Source: Acidimicrobiia bacterium (GTDB taxonomy: Bacteria; Actinomycetota; Acidimicrobiia; Acidimicrobiales; Ilumatobacteraceae). Taken from it: DNA of 13,557 nucleotides. Positions 13,233-13,557 of the stretch are shown one piece after another. The stretch covers positions 1 through 13,557 of the forward strand of contig JACDHN010000025.1 of the NCBI GenBank assembly GCA_013821025.1. Reading direction: 5' to 3'. Position numbers and translations under genes: made by a program. Positions within the stretch are counted from its first letter, which is position 1; each line of letters starts with the position of its first letter. Below the pieces are notes generated by a model that was not told the DNA's origin, searched no databases, and was given only the letters and a program-made list of their open reading frames with translations.

Positions 13233-13557
13233 CTACGTGGCGGACGGCGCGTCGGGGGCTTCTCCGCGGTAGGTGCCGAAGCTCCAGATGTTGCCCTCCG
13301 GGTCGTTGACGCTGAAGCCTCGCGAACCGTAATCCTCCTCGCGCATCTCCTGGACCACCTCGGCGCCGGCCTTCATCGCCCGCTCGAACACGGCGTCGGG
13401 CTCGTCGGTGACCACGTAGGACGACCCCGATCCGGTCGGTCTCTCGGAGAAGACGTTGCCGGGCCGGTTGGCGGTGCCGAGCATGATGCCGCCGCCCTCC
13501 GGCCAGTGCAGCTGGGCATGTTCGACGACGTCGTCGGTGTCGCCACTGACGACGAGC
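13233..13557 (-). CDS. VOC (glyoxalase/bleomycin-resistance fold) protein, C-terminal part
   Basis: 107 codons are visible; the frame is open to the right edge, so the start lies outside the window and the ATG at 13484 is internal. The sequence has the layout of the second half of a VOC/PhnB-like protein. HWPEGGGIMLGT is followed by SSYVVTDEPDAVFERAMKAGAEVV, EEDYGSRGFSVNDPEGNIWS and FGTYRGE. The DPEGNIWSFGTY ending, with its metal-ligand-type Glu, is highly typical. VOC proteins are metal-dependent enzymes or binding proteins of varied function (isomerases, dioxygenases, antibiotic binders), and the substrate cannot be assigned. The C-terminus ends abruptly in a short tail (APDAPSAT) within a few bases of the transporter relic. 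Confidence 0.88.
   Translation of the reverse strand, partial: LVVSGDTDDVVEHAQLHWPEGGGIMLGTANRPGNVFSERPTGSGSSYVVTDEPDAVFERAMKAGAEVVQEMREEDYGSRGFSVNDPEGNIWSFGTYRGEAPDAPSAT

Noticed and set aside
12539..13309. A 256-codon plus-strand frame taken as one intact gene
   Set aside because: Its first half is antisense to the kdpE remnant and its last part antisense to the VOC gene. Only about 12957-13225 resembles a protein family, as a transporter fragment.

Overview
This is a GC-rich window with densely packed genes and frequent GTG starts. A dnaK-grpE-dnaJ-hspR operon sits behind a HAIR-type operator. Both points indicate an actinobacterium. The proteins look like those of a deep-branching, environmental lineage such as Acidimicrobiia/Ilumatobacter, but that placement is inference from protein style and not a database result.

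Layout. (1) Bases 1-2579, plus strand: the C-terminal part of a SNF2-family helicase that enters from the left edge, overlapped by 4 nt with a SWIM zinc-finger protein. (2) 2652-4043, plus: a secreted lipoprotein with a long Thr/Asp/Pro linker and a C-terminal domain I do not recognise. (3) 4030-8194, minus: the heat-shock operon dnaK, grpE, dnaJ, hspR, with junctions that overlap or nearly touch. A promoter and HAIR operator lie at 8233-8298. (4) 8338-10434, minus: a membrane-anchored molybdopterin (sulfite oxidase family) oxidoreductase followed by a cytidine deaminase. (5) 10524-12400, plus: an OmpR-type response regulator and its histidine kinase, divergent from the oxidoreductase. The shared upstream region carries a helically phased direct repeat. 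(6) 12434-13225: a decayed potassium-homeostasis locus. A KdpE regulator lacking its first third is fused head-to-head with a fragment of an APC/KimA-like transporter that is truncated at both ends and frameshifted. (7) 13233-13557, minus: the C-terminal part of a VOC/glyoxalase-fold protein running off the right edge.

How the genes work together. HspR is expected to repress the whole dnaK operon through the HAIR site, with DnaK as co-repressor, so the operon closes its own feedback loop. The two-component pair is divergent from the sulfite oxidase-like gene and could control it. The helicase and SWIM protein look translationally coupled.

I found no convincing new defence, mobile or biosynthetic system. 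The most unusual items are the 19-residue modular repeats in the GrpE N-terminus, which include a perfect 64-bp DNA repeat, and the head-to-head kdpE/transporter relic.
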